DNA of 64,000 bases from positions 4,744,191-4,808,190 of the forward strand of contig NZ_NIST01000001.1 in assembly GCF_002335745.1 (NCBI RefSeq). Reading direction: 5' to 3'. The notes under the pieces were generated by a model that saw only the letters and a program-made list of their open reading frames with translations, had not been told where the DNA came from and searched no databases. A program made the translations under genes and the position numbers. Shown one piece after another: positions 1 to 8,052 of the stretch (positions are counted from its first letter, which is position 1; each line of letters starts with the position of its first letter). Source of the stretch: Evansella halocellulosilytica. Lineage in GTDB: Bacteria > Bacillota > Bacilli > Bacillales > Salisediminibacteriaceae.

Positions 1-224
1 AATTAGAGACTGAACATGAGCTCCATGCAATACGCAACCTTGAAACGAGATACTTAAAGTCTTTCATATGGAATGAAGTAAAGTCTCAAATCAAACAAAA
101 CGAGAGTATGGAAGAAGGGGAAACAGAAGAAGAATATGAGTTTAGGGTTTACCACGAGTTTGAACAGGATGTCATGGATCACCTTATCGAAAATAACCCT
201 CAATTTTTAGAAGAAGAAATGTAA
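1..224 (+). CDS. Unknown protein, 3' end only
   Basis: An open frame enters from the left edge (frame starting at base 3) and ends at TAA 222-224, giving the last 73 residues of a protein whose start lies outside the window. The visible part is rich in Glu and Asp, looks helical, ends in LEEEM and has no membrane segment. I do not recognise the family. The strongly biased acidic composition and the long stop-free frame up to the edge support a real gene. An ISL3-type element begins about 100 bp downstream, so the gene ends just before an insertion hot spot. Function is unknown. Confidence 0.6.
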   Translation, partial: LETEHELHAIRNLETRYLKSFIWNEVKSQIKQNESMEEGETEEEYEFRVYHEFEQDVMDHLIENNPQFLEEEM

Positions 225-321
225 CGAACAAAAGCGCACTCTCCTTACCTAAGCTTGCTTAATCCTTATCTTGAATCCCTTAGTCGCTGTTAGAAAATTA
301 CCTACAGGTATTATACATTCT

Positions 322-1716
322 ATTAATCAGGTTCTAAGTCAAATGTTGGGGTGGGAGCCTCGATCTCCCTCCCCTTTATCCAACTTGAATTGTTTTTCCT
401 TTTAATTGGTGATGTAATAGTACTCGCATTCGCAAACGATCATAACGTTTAAAACCAAATGCATTGCGCTTAATTACTTTCGTTTGGTTGTTCAGCCCTT
501 CTATTGGGCCGTTGGTAAATCCGAAAGTAAAACTGTTAATAATCTCTGTTTCCCAGTTTTTTAATGTTTGTATCGCTTTCGTGAACTCCTTCATTCCTGA
601 CTCATCTACTAGCTTATAAAAGTTATGTAGCCCTCGCTTCACGCTTAGTCCCTCTTTTGAGCCAGCTTGCTTCGCTTCTTCAAACCATAATCTGAAGGCT
701 TCTTTTAACTTATAAGCATCTCTCAACTCACTGGAAAGGTTCAAATATCTCTCTAAGTACCAATGTTGTCTTTCAGTCAATTCTTCGAATTTTTTATTAA
801 ACACATGCTTCATTCTCTTACACTTCTTACGGTCGTAGTCATGAAAGTCTTTTTGAACTCTTCTTCTAACACGATCTAACGCCCAAAAAATATAGCGACA
901 AAAATGAAAGCGATCTGCGATAATAACAGGGCTACCAAGTGCCTTTTTAACAGCGGACTTAAATGAGTAACTCATATCCATAACGACCATCTTTACCCGG
1001 CTGCCTTTTCTTAGTAAATAATCTTTTACAGTCTTAACCGAACGATCCGGTAGAATATCTAATGGTTCACCGGTCTCCCCATTCGCTATGATCACTTGGT
1101 ATTTACCTTTGTTTGTATCCCCTTTGTACTCATCTATAGCGATTACCTGTGGAAGTTCTTCTACCTCTTTAAACATCGGAGTTGAAATCTGATCAAACCG
1201 TCTCATAACAGTTGTTGGTGACGTGTGGAACTGTCGAGCTGTATCCTTGAAGTTCTTCGCTTGAATGATACGAAGCCCCAGCGCCTGATTCCATTCCATA
1301 GAATGACGCTGATACCGTTCAACTACACGTGTCTTCTCAGGAAATTTCTTTCCACAGGAACATACATAGCGCCGTTTTCTATAGAACAAAAAGCTATTTC
1401 TTTCAAACACTTTCAAGTGTTGAATCTTCTGAGTTCGATAATCATGAACACGCCTTGTCACTTCACTGCAGGCAGGGCAACGGTGGCGTTTTCTTTCCAT
1501 CTCCACGTGGAGATGGAGAGCTCCTTCAACTACTTCCGATTTTGTTACAATCATATCTTCTAAGCCAGGGAAATTCATGATAAAATGCATATGCACGCAA
1601 CTCCTATCCTTGTTCTTGTTTTTCGACAACTCAAGTTTAAAGGATTTTGGAGATTGCGTGTTTTTTTATGCTTAAATGTTTGAAAACCCCAACATATATT
1701 TTAGAGCCATTAATCA
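322..1716. mobile_element. ISL3-family insertion sequence with 8-bp target site duplication
   Basis: The element spans 330-1708 (1379 bp). Its imperfect terminal inverted repeats are about 23 bp: the left end starts GGTTCTAA and reaches ATGTTGGGGT, and the right end, read inwards, starts GGCTCTAA and reaches the same ATGTTGGGGT. The 8-bp sequence ATTAATCA lies directly outside both ends (322-329 and 1709-1716), a perfect target duplication of the length known for ISL3 elements. GGCTCT-type ends are also typical of this family. The transposase is intact, so the insertion appears recent and may be active. Confidence 0.92.
376..1590 (-). CDS. ISL3-family transposase
   Basis: DDE transposase of 404 residues when started at the ATG at 1590, which has AGGAG upstream; a further in-frame ATG at 1629 would add 13 lysine-rich residues but has no better ribosome binding site. 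The N-terminal part has two Cys pairs (CPAC near residue 38 and CSCG near 78), the zinc-binding region of ISL3 transposases, followed by a helix-turn-helix-like stretch (TARQFHTSPTTVMRRF). Acidic catalytic candidates are the Asp in AIDEYKGD (about 153), the Asp in VMDMSYSF (about 205) and the Glu in PIEGLNN near the C-terminus. The frame is uninterrupted and close to full family length. It is the only gene in the element. Confidence 0.93.
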   Translation of the reverse strand: MHFIMNFPGLEDMIVTKSEVVEGALHLHVEMERKRHRCPACSEVTRRVHDYRTQKIQHLKVFERNSFLFYRKRRYVCSCGKKFPEKTRVVERYQRHSMEWNQALGLRIIQAKNFKDTARQFHTSPTTVMRRFDQISTPMFKEVEELPQVIAIDEYKGDTNKGKYQVIIANGETGEPLDILPDRSVKTVKDYLLRKGSRVKMVVMDMSYSFKSAVKKALGSPVIIADRFHFCRYIFWALDRVRRRVQKDFHDYDRKKCKRMKHVFNKKFEELTERQHWYLERYLNLSSELRDAYKLKEAFRLWFEEAKQAGSKEGLSVKRGLHNFYKLVDESGMKEFTKAIQTLKNWETEIINSFTFGFTNGPIEGLNNQTKVIKRNAFGFKRYDRLRMRVLLHHQLKGKTIQVG

Positions 1717-1722
1717 TAAACA

Positions 1723-3731
1723 AGGGGCTGGGACAAAACCCAGTTAATAAGAGTGGCACTCACCGTCGGTGAGTGCCATTTCTTCTTTTTCAGTTATTCA
1801 TATTATATTTTGGGTTGATTGTTTCAAAAAACACTCGCTTGCCGCGGGCAAGGCTTCAGCTAATCGGGGTAAAATCGCCCCGATGGATCTTCTGCTCCTG
1901 CGGTTACTCGTCGCACAAGAGAAAGCTCTTGCTTTTCCCGCAGGCGTCTCGTGATTTTGACAATCAACTTGGATAAGTCCGTCTAGTTTATACGTATACA
2001 CAAAAAGGATACCTTCTGATAAAGTTAAAGTATCCACACAAAAACAGAATCGGAGGTATCCTTATGTATAAAGATTATAACATGAATCAAATCATTTTGC
2101 CGATGGATTTAGCCTATAAACTTCAGGAAAATGATATCGCTTTTGCCGTGAATGATATGGTAGAAGCCATCCCCGATGAGGCATTCAGTGGATTTTTACG
2201 TACAACGGGCTGTCCGGCCTATCATCCCAGAATGATGATGAAGATCATCCTTTGCGCCTATACACAATCTGTCTTCTCTGGGAGAAAAATTGAGGAGCTT
2301 TTGAAAGACAGTGTTCGGATGATGTGGCTGGCGCAAGGGTATGAACCAAGCTACCGTACGATCAACCGTTTTAGGGTACACCATGAAGTCCAAGAATTAC
2401 TACGTCAGTGTTTCGTTCAATTCCGTTGTCAGCTGGTTAAAGAAAAGGTGATTGAAGATGAATCGATCTTCATCGATGGCACAAAGATTGAGGCAAATGC
2501 AAATAAGTTTACGTTTGTCTGGCGTAAATCCGTTGAAAGGTACAGCACCCGTTTAGTTGAGAAATCCAATCAACTCTATGAGGAACTTCTAGAACATGAG
2601 ATCATTCCTGCAATAGAACGGGATAGCCAAAAAGAACTGTCTAACAAGGAGCTCGAAGAGGTCGTTCAGAAGTTGGATGAAACCATTGAAGGTTACGATA
2701 ACCGGATTGAAACGACTCAAGACACACAGAAACGAAAACAACTTCGCTCAGAACGGAAAGCACCTAAACAGTACCGTAAAAAGTTCAAGGATTTTGCCGC
2801 GCGTAAACAAAAATACAAGCAGGATCTTGCGACCCTGGGAGATCGAAACAGCTATTCCAAGACAGACCATGATGCCACGTTTATGCGGATGAAAGATGAC
2901 TACATGAAGAATGGTCAACTGAAAGCCGGATATAATCTTCAAATTGCAACCGAAGGACAATATACGCTCGCTTATGACATATTTCCAAATCCAACTGATA
3001 CTCTGACGTTGATCCCTTTTTTGAATACAATTGAAAAAGGTTTCTTTTCGTTGCCATCATTTATCGTTGCGGATGCCGGTTATGGCAGCGAACAGAATTA
3101 TGATGATGTGTTAAACAACCGCCAACGGATGCCACTCATCACCTACAGCATGTATCGAAAAGAGAAGAAAAAAGCGTATAGAAACAATGCTTTTAACGTA
3201 GCCAATTGGCATTTTGATCAGGAGGGTGAAACATTTATCTGTCCAAATGGTAAGAGAGTAAATTTCCGGTATACTTCGAATAAGACAGATAAAGCAGGGT
3301 TTCAACGCACGTTTAAGGTTTATGAATGTGAAGACTGTTCCGAGTGTCCCTTGCGGGCACAATGTACAAAGGCCAAAGAGGGAAATAACCGAAAGGTTTA
3401 TTACAATGAAAAATGGGAGAACCAAAAAGCTTATATTCGTGAAGTGCTTTCGGAACAGAAAACAGGCGAGATTTACGGGAAACGTAAAATCGATGTCGAG
3501 CCAGTCTTCGGGTTTCTGAAGGCTAATTTGCATTTCACCCGAACGTCGGTGAGAGGCAAAAAGAAGGTAAAAAATGAATTAGGATTTGCACTTATGGCGG
3601 TGAACTTGAGAAAGTACACCGCCCGACAGTCTCATCAACCTATTTTAGGTCAACAAAACGGTGCCAACTATCGAAAAGCGATAATTGACACCGTTTTTTA
3701 CTTAATTTGAGACTGTTTTGTCCCAGCCTCT
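1723..3731. mobile_element. IS1182-family insertion sequence
   Basis: The element is bounded by near-identical inverted ends: AGGGGCTGGGACAAAAC on the left and, read inwards from the right, AGAGGCTGGGACAAAAC (16 of 17 match). It contains one transposase plus about 340 bp of noncoding left end. That left end has a perfect 10-bp hairpin (GGCACTCACC, 3-nt loop) at 1753-1775 and a GC-rich palindromic block at about 1829-1955 of a kind common in Bacillaceae intergenic DNA. No target duplication was recognised. It starts 15 bp beyond the ISL3 element and ends at the stop codon of the next gene. Confidence 0.88.
2064..3710 (+). CDS. IS1182-family transposase
   Basis: Transposase of 548 residues with the N-terminal DUF772 region seen in IS1182 and IS5-like proteins (the long stretch from MNQIILPMDL through PSYRTINRFRVH, about residues 7-107). 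The central catalytic part includes SIFIDGTKIEANAN (about 135) and FIVADAGYGSEQNY (about 340). The C-terminus has the Cys cluster CEDCSECPLRAQC and DVEPVFGFLKANL. A GGAGG ribosome binding site precedes the ATG and the frame is intact. A partial second copy of its 3' end lies at 54012-54242, so the family has moved within this chromosome. Confidence 0.93.
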   Translation: MYKDYNMNQIILPMDLAYKLQENDIAFAVNDMVEAIPDEAFSGFLRTTGCPAYHPRMMMKIILCAYTQSVFSGRKIEELLKDSVRMMWLAQGYEPSYRTINRFRVHHEVQELLRQCFVQFRCQLVKEKVIEDESIFIDGTKIEANANKFTFVWRKSVERYSTRLVEKSNQLYEELLEHEIIPAIERDSQKELSNKELEEVVQKLDETIEGYDNRIETTQDTQKRKQLRSERKAPKQYRKKFKDFAARKQKYKQDLATLGDRNSYSKTDHDATFMRMKDDYMKNGQLKAGYNLQIATEGQYTLAYDIFPNPTDTLTLIPFLNTIEKGFFSLPSFIVADAGYGSEQNYDDVLNNRQRMPLITYSMYRKEKKKAYRNNAFNVANWHFDQEGETFICPNGKRVNFRYTSNKTDKAGFQRTFKVYECEDCSECPLRAQCTKAKEGNNRKVYYNEKWENQKAYIREVLSEQKTGEIYGKRKIDVEPVFGFLKANLHFTRTSVRGKKKVKNELGFALMAVNLRKYTARQSHQPILGQQNGANYRKAIIDTVFYLI

Positions 3732-4370
3732 TTATTTATATTGTGTAAAATCAACCTCAAACGATTCATACATAGATTCATCAACGCTGTCTCGGACCAC
3801 CAAAACCGCTTCATCTGAAAATGATAGTTCTGATACATCAAAGTAAACTGTTTTTAGTGTGCCTTTACTAGAAATGGATTCATTCATTGGAATAATCGAT
3901 TCGTCTCCTTGTTGAAGTTCAAGATCATAAATATAACCGGCATTGCCATTGAAACGTGCAGAAAACGATATATATTGGTCCATTAGATCCATTTTTACTT
4001 CTTTTGTAGTGACTGTTCTTCCATATCGATCAAATGTCTCTCGAGCTAATTGTTGAGCTTTTAAAAACGGCGTAATCATATACACAAATGCAATATCTTC
4101 TGAATCAACCGTCTCCTCTTTTTTCGGCAAAATATAAGATTCAATAGATATAACACTCTCTGTTCCTTCTTCTATCGCTTCATTAAGCTCTTCATCCGTT
4201 AAGTAAAAATAGTATGATTCGTCTTCAAATGAAAGGGGCAAAGACTCCTCTTCTTCCTCTTCATTTACTTCTCCGTATGTCGCTCCAGACACGAACTGGA
4301 ATAAAAGGAATAGTAATACGAAGACAAACATTGTAATTGCTGAAAAACTTACGATCATTTTTTTTACCAT
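3732..4370 (-). CDS. Membrane-anchored protein of unknown function
   Basis: Protein of 212 residues. It begins with a short basic segment (MVKKM) and one hydrophobic helix (about residues 5-29), which could be a signal anchor. A very acidic linker follows (EEEEEE near 37), then an extracellular domain rich in Ser, Glu and beta-type sequence. No Cys lipobox is present, and I recognise no family. The stop codon TAA (3732-3734) abuts the right end of the IS1182 element, so the original C-terminus may have been longer and this stop could be supplied by the junction. Upstream GGGATG is a weak ribosome binding site. Confidence 0.7.
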   Translation of the reverse strand: MVKKMIVSFSAITMFVFVLLFLLFQFVSGATYGEVNEEEEEESLPLSFEDESYYFYLTDEELNEAIEEGTESVISIESYILPKKEETVDSEDIAFVYMITPFLKAQQLARETFDRYGRTVTTKEVKMDLMDQYISFSARFNGNAGYIYDLELQQGDESIIPMNESISSKGTLKTVYFDVSELSFSDEAVLVVRDSVDESMYESFEVDFTQYK

Positions 4371-4473
4371 TAATCATCCCGTCCTTCATTATTTGTCCAT
4401 TATACAATGAAAAAAGACATAAATGTAGACGAAATGACAATCATTCTATTTTACTAGCAAATAACCCAACCCT

Positions 4474-4500
4474 CTAACTAGAAGCAATATTTCTAGTTAG
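4474..4500 (-). terminator. Stem-loop at the end of the metY gene
   Basis: A perfect 10-bp inverted repeat (CTAACTAGAA with a 7-nt loop) overlaps the stop codon of the O-acetylhomoserine sulfhydrylase gene. No good T-run follows on the minus strand, so it may protect the 3' end rather than be a classical terminator. Confidence 0.45.
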
Positions 4501-6167
4501 TTTGACTCAACCTTTGTCCGGGATTCTGCTAACGGATCTTCAAGTACGGGAATATCAAAACCGTCTTTCAATCGTCCTATTTGATTGAAATCAGGGTGAA
4601 CAACTAAACCAGCAGTATGAATATCCTTCACTGCAGCGAAAACTTTGTCAAACTCGCTGTCTAATGAAATATAAATAAGGTCAGCGTTCTGAGGAGTGCT
4701 AGAATCATGAACAACAATTTGATATCCTAACCTTTTCCATTTCTTCACTTCGGCTGATTGTCCGAAAACATAAAGCACTTTTCTTCTCGGTCCCTCTTTT
4801 TCATACACAACCGCACTAGAGACTGCCCACTCCTTCAATCGGTTTACCTGTTTCTCCTTCGTATTTGTTTCGGCAACACCGGTCGCTTTATTAAGTGCTT
4901 GCGCAAGATCATGTTCCAAATCGTCAATATCTTCAACTCCAACAGAGAGTCGAACGAGATCCTCTGTTACACCAGTTGAAACAATCTCTTCTTGTGACAA
5001 TTGTTGATGGGTTGTACTTGCAGGGTGAATAATAAGGCTTTTTGCATCACCGACATTTGCAAGGTGTGACCAAAGATTTACATGTTTAATCAATTCTTTT
5101 CCAGCATCGATCCCGCCTTTAATTCCGAAGTTTAAGATGGATCCAAATCCATTTTTTAAATATTTATTAGCCTGGTCGTGAGCGGGGTGCTCCTCTAACC
5201 CTGGATAGGCTACCCACTCCACACTCGGATGTTCTTTTAAACGGTTAGCTAATCGTAACGTATTATCTTGATGTTTTTGGAACCGAAGCTGTAATGTTTC
5301 TAATCCTTGCAATAATAAAAAGGCATTAAATGGGCTTAAGCATGCTCCTACATCTCTCATTAATTGAACACGTAGCTTTAAAATAAAGGCTTGAGAACCT
5401 AGATCACGTGCATAAACTAACCCATGATAACTATCGTCAGGTTCAGTAAATCCAGGGAATTTTTCCGAATCCCAATTAAACCTGCCACCATCAACAACGA
5501 TACCTCCAATTGCCGTTCCATGGCCTCCGATCCATTTTGTTGCCGAATGTATAACAATATCAGCCCCATGTTGCAACGGTTTACACGTTACTGGAGTCGC
5601 AAAAGTATTGTCGACAATAAGAGGAATCCCTGCATCATGTGCGATATCAGAGACTATGTCAAAATCAAGCACATATAAACTTGGGTTGCCAATCGTTTCA
5701 GCAAATATCGCTTTCGTTTTTTCGTTAATGGCCCCTCTTATTTCCGCTGGGTTGGTCGCATCAACAAACCGTACCTTAATACCGTACTTCGGCAATGTCT
5801 TTGAAAACAAATTGTATGTGCCGCCGTACAAATTCGAAGCTGCGACAATTTCATCACCAGCGTTAGCAATATTCAAGATTGTTAGCGTAATAGCTGCCAT
5901 TCCTGAAGATGTGGCAAGTGCTCCAACGCCATCCTCTAATTGAGCAACTCTTTTTTCAAACACATCGACAGTTGGATTCATAATTCTGCTATAAATATTT
6001 CCTGGTTCTTGTAAAGAAAATAGCCTTTCTGCATGTTCAGCATCATCAAAAACGTAAGATGTCGTTTGATAAATCGGTACCGCCCTTGCATTTGTTGCAC
6101 TGTCCGGCTCTTGCCCTCCATGCAATAAAATTGTATCCAGCTTTTGAAATTCAACGTTAGTAGTCAT
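4497..6167 (-). CDS. metY: O-acetylhomoserine sulfhydrylase (Cys/Met metabolism PLP enzyme) with C-terminal extension
   Basis: PLP-dependent enzyme that converts O-acetylhomoserine and sulfide (or methanethiol) to homocysteine (or methionine) in the cytoplasm. Typical landmarks are [16 protein letters not shown] (about residue 30), [13 protein letters not shown], the SSGMAA loop, DNTFATPV, and [16 protein letters not shown] with the PLP lysine (about 205). The catalytic core fills about 430 residues, the usual family length, but this protein has 556. The extra 110-120 residues (about 445-556) look like a small alpha/beta fold ([25 protein letters not shown]). The ATG is preceded by AGGAGG. 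Two tandem SAM riboswitches lie upstream, so synthesis should fall when SAM is plentiful. Confidence 0.92.
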   Translation of the reverse strand: MTTNVEFQKLDTILLHGGQEPDSATNARAVPIYQTTSYVFDDAEHAERLFSLQEPGNIYSRIMNPTVDVFEKRVAQLEDGVGALATSSGMAAITLTILNIANAGDEIVAASNLYGGTYNLFSKTLPKYGIKVRFVDATNPAEIRGAINEKTKAIFAETIGNPSLYVLDFDIVSDIAHDAGIPLIVDNTFATPVTCKPLQHGADIVIHSATKWIGGHGTAIGGIVVDGGRFNWDSEKFPGFTEPDDSYHGLVYARDLGSQAFILKLRVQLMRDVGACLSPFNAFLLLQGLETLQLRFQKHQDNTLRLANRLKEHPSVEWVAYPGLEEHPAHDQANKYLKNGFGSILNFGIKGGIDAGKELIKHVNLWSHLANVGDAKSLIIHPASTTHQQLSQEEIVSTGVTEDLVRLSVGVEDIDDLEHDLAQALNKATGVAETNTKEKQVNRLKEWAVSSAVVYEKEGPRRKVLYVFGQSAEVKKWKRLGYQIVVHDSSTPQNADLIYISLDSEFDKVFAAVKDIHTAGLVVHPDFNQIGRLKDGFDIPVLEDPLAESRTKVESN

Positions 6168-6192
6168 AAAAATTCCTCCTATTATTTTTTAG

Positions 6193-6362
6193 TAAAAAAA
6201 GAGACCCTCCTATAAGAAGAAGGTTCTCTATGCTCACGATTCCGCGTTCCTTCTCCTTATCTTCCAGAGCTTGATACTCTGCAGGATTTGGCACCTGGCA
6301 TAAAAGATATTATGCTGGTTGCCGGGTTTCATTGGGCCAGTCCCTCCACCTCTCTAGATAAG
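6193..6362 (-). promoter_or_regulatory. SAM-I (S-box) riboswitch, promoter-distal copy
   Basis: On the minus strand this carries the S-box core: an AGAGAGGTGGAGGGACTGGC segment, ATGAAACCCGGCAACC, GGTGCCAAATCCTGC, and closing CTTATC/GATAAG pairing. A terminator hairpin (GAGAACC...GGGTCTC plus a T-run at 6193-6200) lies just before metY. With SAM bound, transcription should stop before the gene. Confidence 0.93.
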
Positions 6363-6482
6363 GTATTTAATTTTAAACTGCACAGAATAATTAAAGTATG
6401 GCGACATTCTTTCTCTTACAAATGTAACAGGATTTACGATGGGTTATTCGAAATCGATATTTAATAACTTTTTTCTTCCAAA

Positions 6483-6650
6483 TAAAAACCTCCCTGCCGG
6501 AAAACAGAGAGGATTGCTTTTAAAGGCAAAAGCATATTCTCTCATCTTCCAAAGTTTTATCACTTTGCAGGATTTGGCACCTCACTATTGATCATTAGTT
6601 GGTTGCCGGGCATCATCGGGCCAGTCCCTCTGCCACTCTTGATAAGAGGT
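6483..6650 (-). promoter_or_regulatory. SAM-I (S-box) riboswitch, promoter-proximal copy
   Basis: A second complete S-box aptamer on the same strand, with AGAGGGACTGGC, CCCGGCAACC and GGTGCCAAATCCTGC. It has its own terminator hairpin (CCTCTCTG...CAGGGAGG followed by TTTTTATTT, 6483-6512). No gene lies between the two riboswitches, so they act in series on metY. Confidence 0.93.
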
Positions 6651-6693
6651 ATTCATGTTAAGCTATCTGATAATTCATTTTAGAATTATTTGA

Positions 6694-6722
6694 ATATTAA
6701 CACTTAATTTCATTTAGGTCAA
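6694..6722 (-). promoter_or_regulatory. Promoter of the tandem SAM riboswitch-metY transcript
   Basis: Minus strand: TTGACC (-35), 17-bp spacing, TAATAT (-10), about 35-45 bp upstream of the first S-box aptamer. This is a good vegetative-type promoter placed to read through both riboswitches. Confidence 0.75.
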
Positions 6723-6937
6723 CAAATAAATAAATTATTTTATCTCAGATCCTGTCGTTTACAAGGAAAGTAATGAAAACGATTGCTGTTGTTTGAAAAT
6801 ATTTACTTTTTCCTTTTTCAAGAAAAGCTGTTGGGTAGTTCATACGGGTATGTTATACTTCGTCTGGTCTTGATTACAGTTTCTACAAATAAAATGTCTA
6901 TTGTTGACAGTCCAATATTTTGAAGGAGGTTGTAAAG

Positions 6938-7822
6938 ATGGCTCAATTATTTAAAGGGGTTCAAATCAAACCTATTTTGATCATTTTATTCGGTACGTTA
7001 ATTTTCGGTTTCGGTATTATCCATTTTAATATGCAGCATGGGCTTGCACACGGAGGCTTTACTGGGCTCACACTAATCCTTTATTATCTATTTACAATTG
7101 AGCCTTCTTTGTCAAACCTTGTTTTGAATATTCCGCTGTTTATTATCGGCTATAAATTACTTGGCAGATTAATGCTAATTTACAGTATCATTGGAACCGT
7201 TGCTCTTTCAGCATCCTTAAGATTGTTTGAGTTATATCCTGTAACCGAACTGCCGCTGCAAAATGATATGATTCTCGTGTCGTTATTTGCAGGTGTTTGT
7301 ACAGGAATCGGACTTGGAATGATTTTCAGAGCAGGCGGAACAACAGGAGGCGTCGATATTCTTGCTCGGTTAGCAAATAAATATACAGGTATGAGTTTAG
7401 GAACATTTATGTTTACATTTGATGCGGTCGTCATATCCGCTTCATTGATTCATTTGTCGATTGACTTAGCTATGTATACACTTGTGACTGTATTTATCGG
7501 CTCTCGTGTCATCGATTTTATGATTGAAGGCGCAAGTGCAGCAAAATCAGCGATGATTATCTCAAATAAAACAGATGAACTATCAAAAGCAATTATTCAA
7601 CGGATGTCCAGAGGCTCAACTGTTTTAACTGGTAAAGGGAGCTTTACATCAGATGAGAGACAAATTCTTTATTGTGTTGTCAACCGTAACGAGCTCATTC
7701 AATTAAAAAAACTAATTGATGAAATCGACCCGTATGCGTTCTTCTCAGTAAATGATGTAAAAGAAGTTGGTGGAGAGGGGTTCACATTTGACCAAGAAAA
7801 ACGTTCAATAAAAGTGTCATAA
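6938..7822 (+). CDS. YitT family membrane protein (DUF2179)
   Basis: Integral membrane protein of 294 residues with five to six hydrophobic helices in the first 200 residues (LIILFGTLIFGFGIIHF, LSNLVLNIPLFIIGYKLL, LVSLFAGVCTGIGLGMIF and others). The GGTTGGVDI motif of the YitT family is at about 139. The soluble C-terminal DUF2179 domain follows (about 210-285; GSTVLTGKGSFT, ILYCVVNRNEL). Family function is not established. The ATG at 6938 is chosen because GAAGGAGG lies 8 bp before it; an in-frame TTG at 6920 would put the ribosome binding site inside the gene. It is monocistronic, with a bidirectional terminator downstream. Confidence 0.88.
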   Translation: MAQLFKGVQIKPILIILFGTLIFGFGIIHFNMQHGLAHGGFTGLTLILYYLFTIEPSLSNLVLNIPLFIIGYKLLGRLMLIYSIIGTVALSASLRLFELYPVTELPLQNDMILVSLFAGVCTGIGLGMIFRAGGTTGGVDILARLANKYTGMSLGTFMFTFDAVVISASLIHLSIDLAMYTLVTVFIGSRVIDFMIEGASAAKSAMIISNKTDELSKAIIQRMSRGSTVLTGKGSFTSDERQILYCVVNRNELIQLKKLIDEIDPYAFFSVNDVKEVGGEGFTFDQEKRSIKVS

Positions 7823-7829
7823 ATTATAA

Positions 7830-7965
7830 GAAAAGCGCAAGGCGCCCGCCTATCGGCGACAAGCGATGGAGTCCCGACAGGAAGAAGTTCGAACTTAGAC
7901 TTCAAGTGGCGGGGCGAAGCGACCTCGAGCCGATGGCGCCTGAAGTCTAGACAGCAATCGAGAGA
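7830..7965. repeat. GC-rich intergenic repeat-like element
   Basis: The stretch beginning AGCGCAAGGCGCC and ending near GGCGCCTGAAGTCTAGACAG is far more GC-rich than its surroundings and contains GGCGCC at both ends. It resembles the dispersed structured intergenic repeats (bcr type) known in Bacillus genomes. No second copy was found in this window, so the assignment rests on resemblance. Confidence 0.45.
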
Positions 7966-7995
7966 TTGATATTTTATACTTTCTTACTTAGTAAC

Positions 7996-8034
7996 AAAAA
8001 AACGCACGAGGATGGCGGTCCTTGTGCGTTTTAT
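7996..8034. terminator. Bidirectional terminator between yitT-type gene and symporter gene
   Basis: Stem ACGCACGAGG/CCTTGTGCGT (10 bp, one G-U) with an 8-nt loop, a run of A on the left and TTTT on the right, so it can serve both convergent genes. Confidence 0.85.
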
Positions 8035-8052
8035 ATACATAACAGTTTTTAT

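Noticed and set aside
3111-3533. 140-codon frame antisense to the IS1182 transposase
   Set aside because: Shadow of the transposase gene; no ribosome binding site and no family resemblance.
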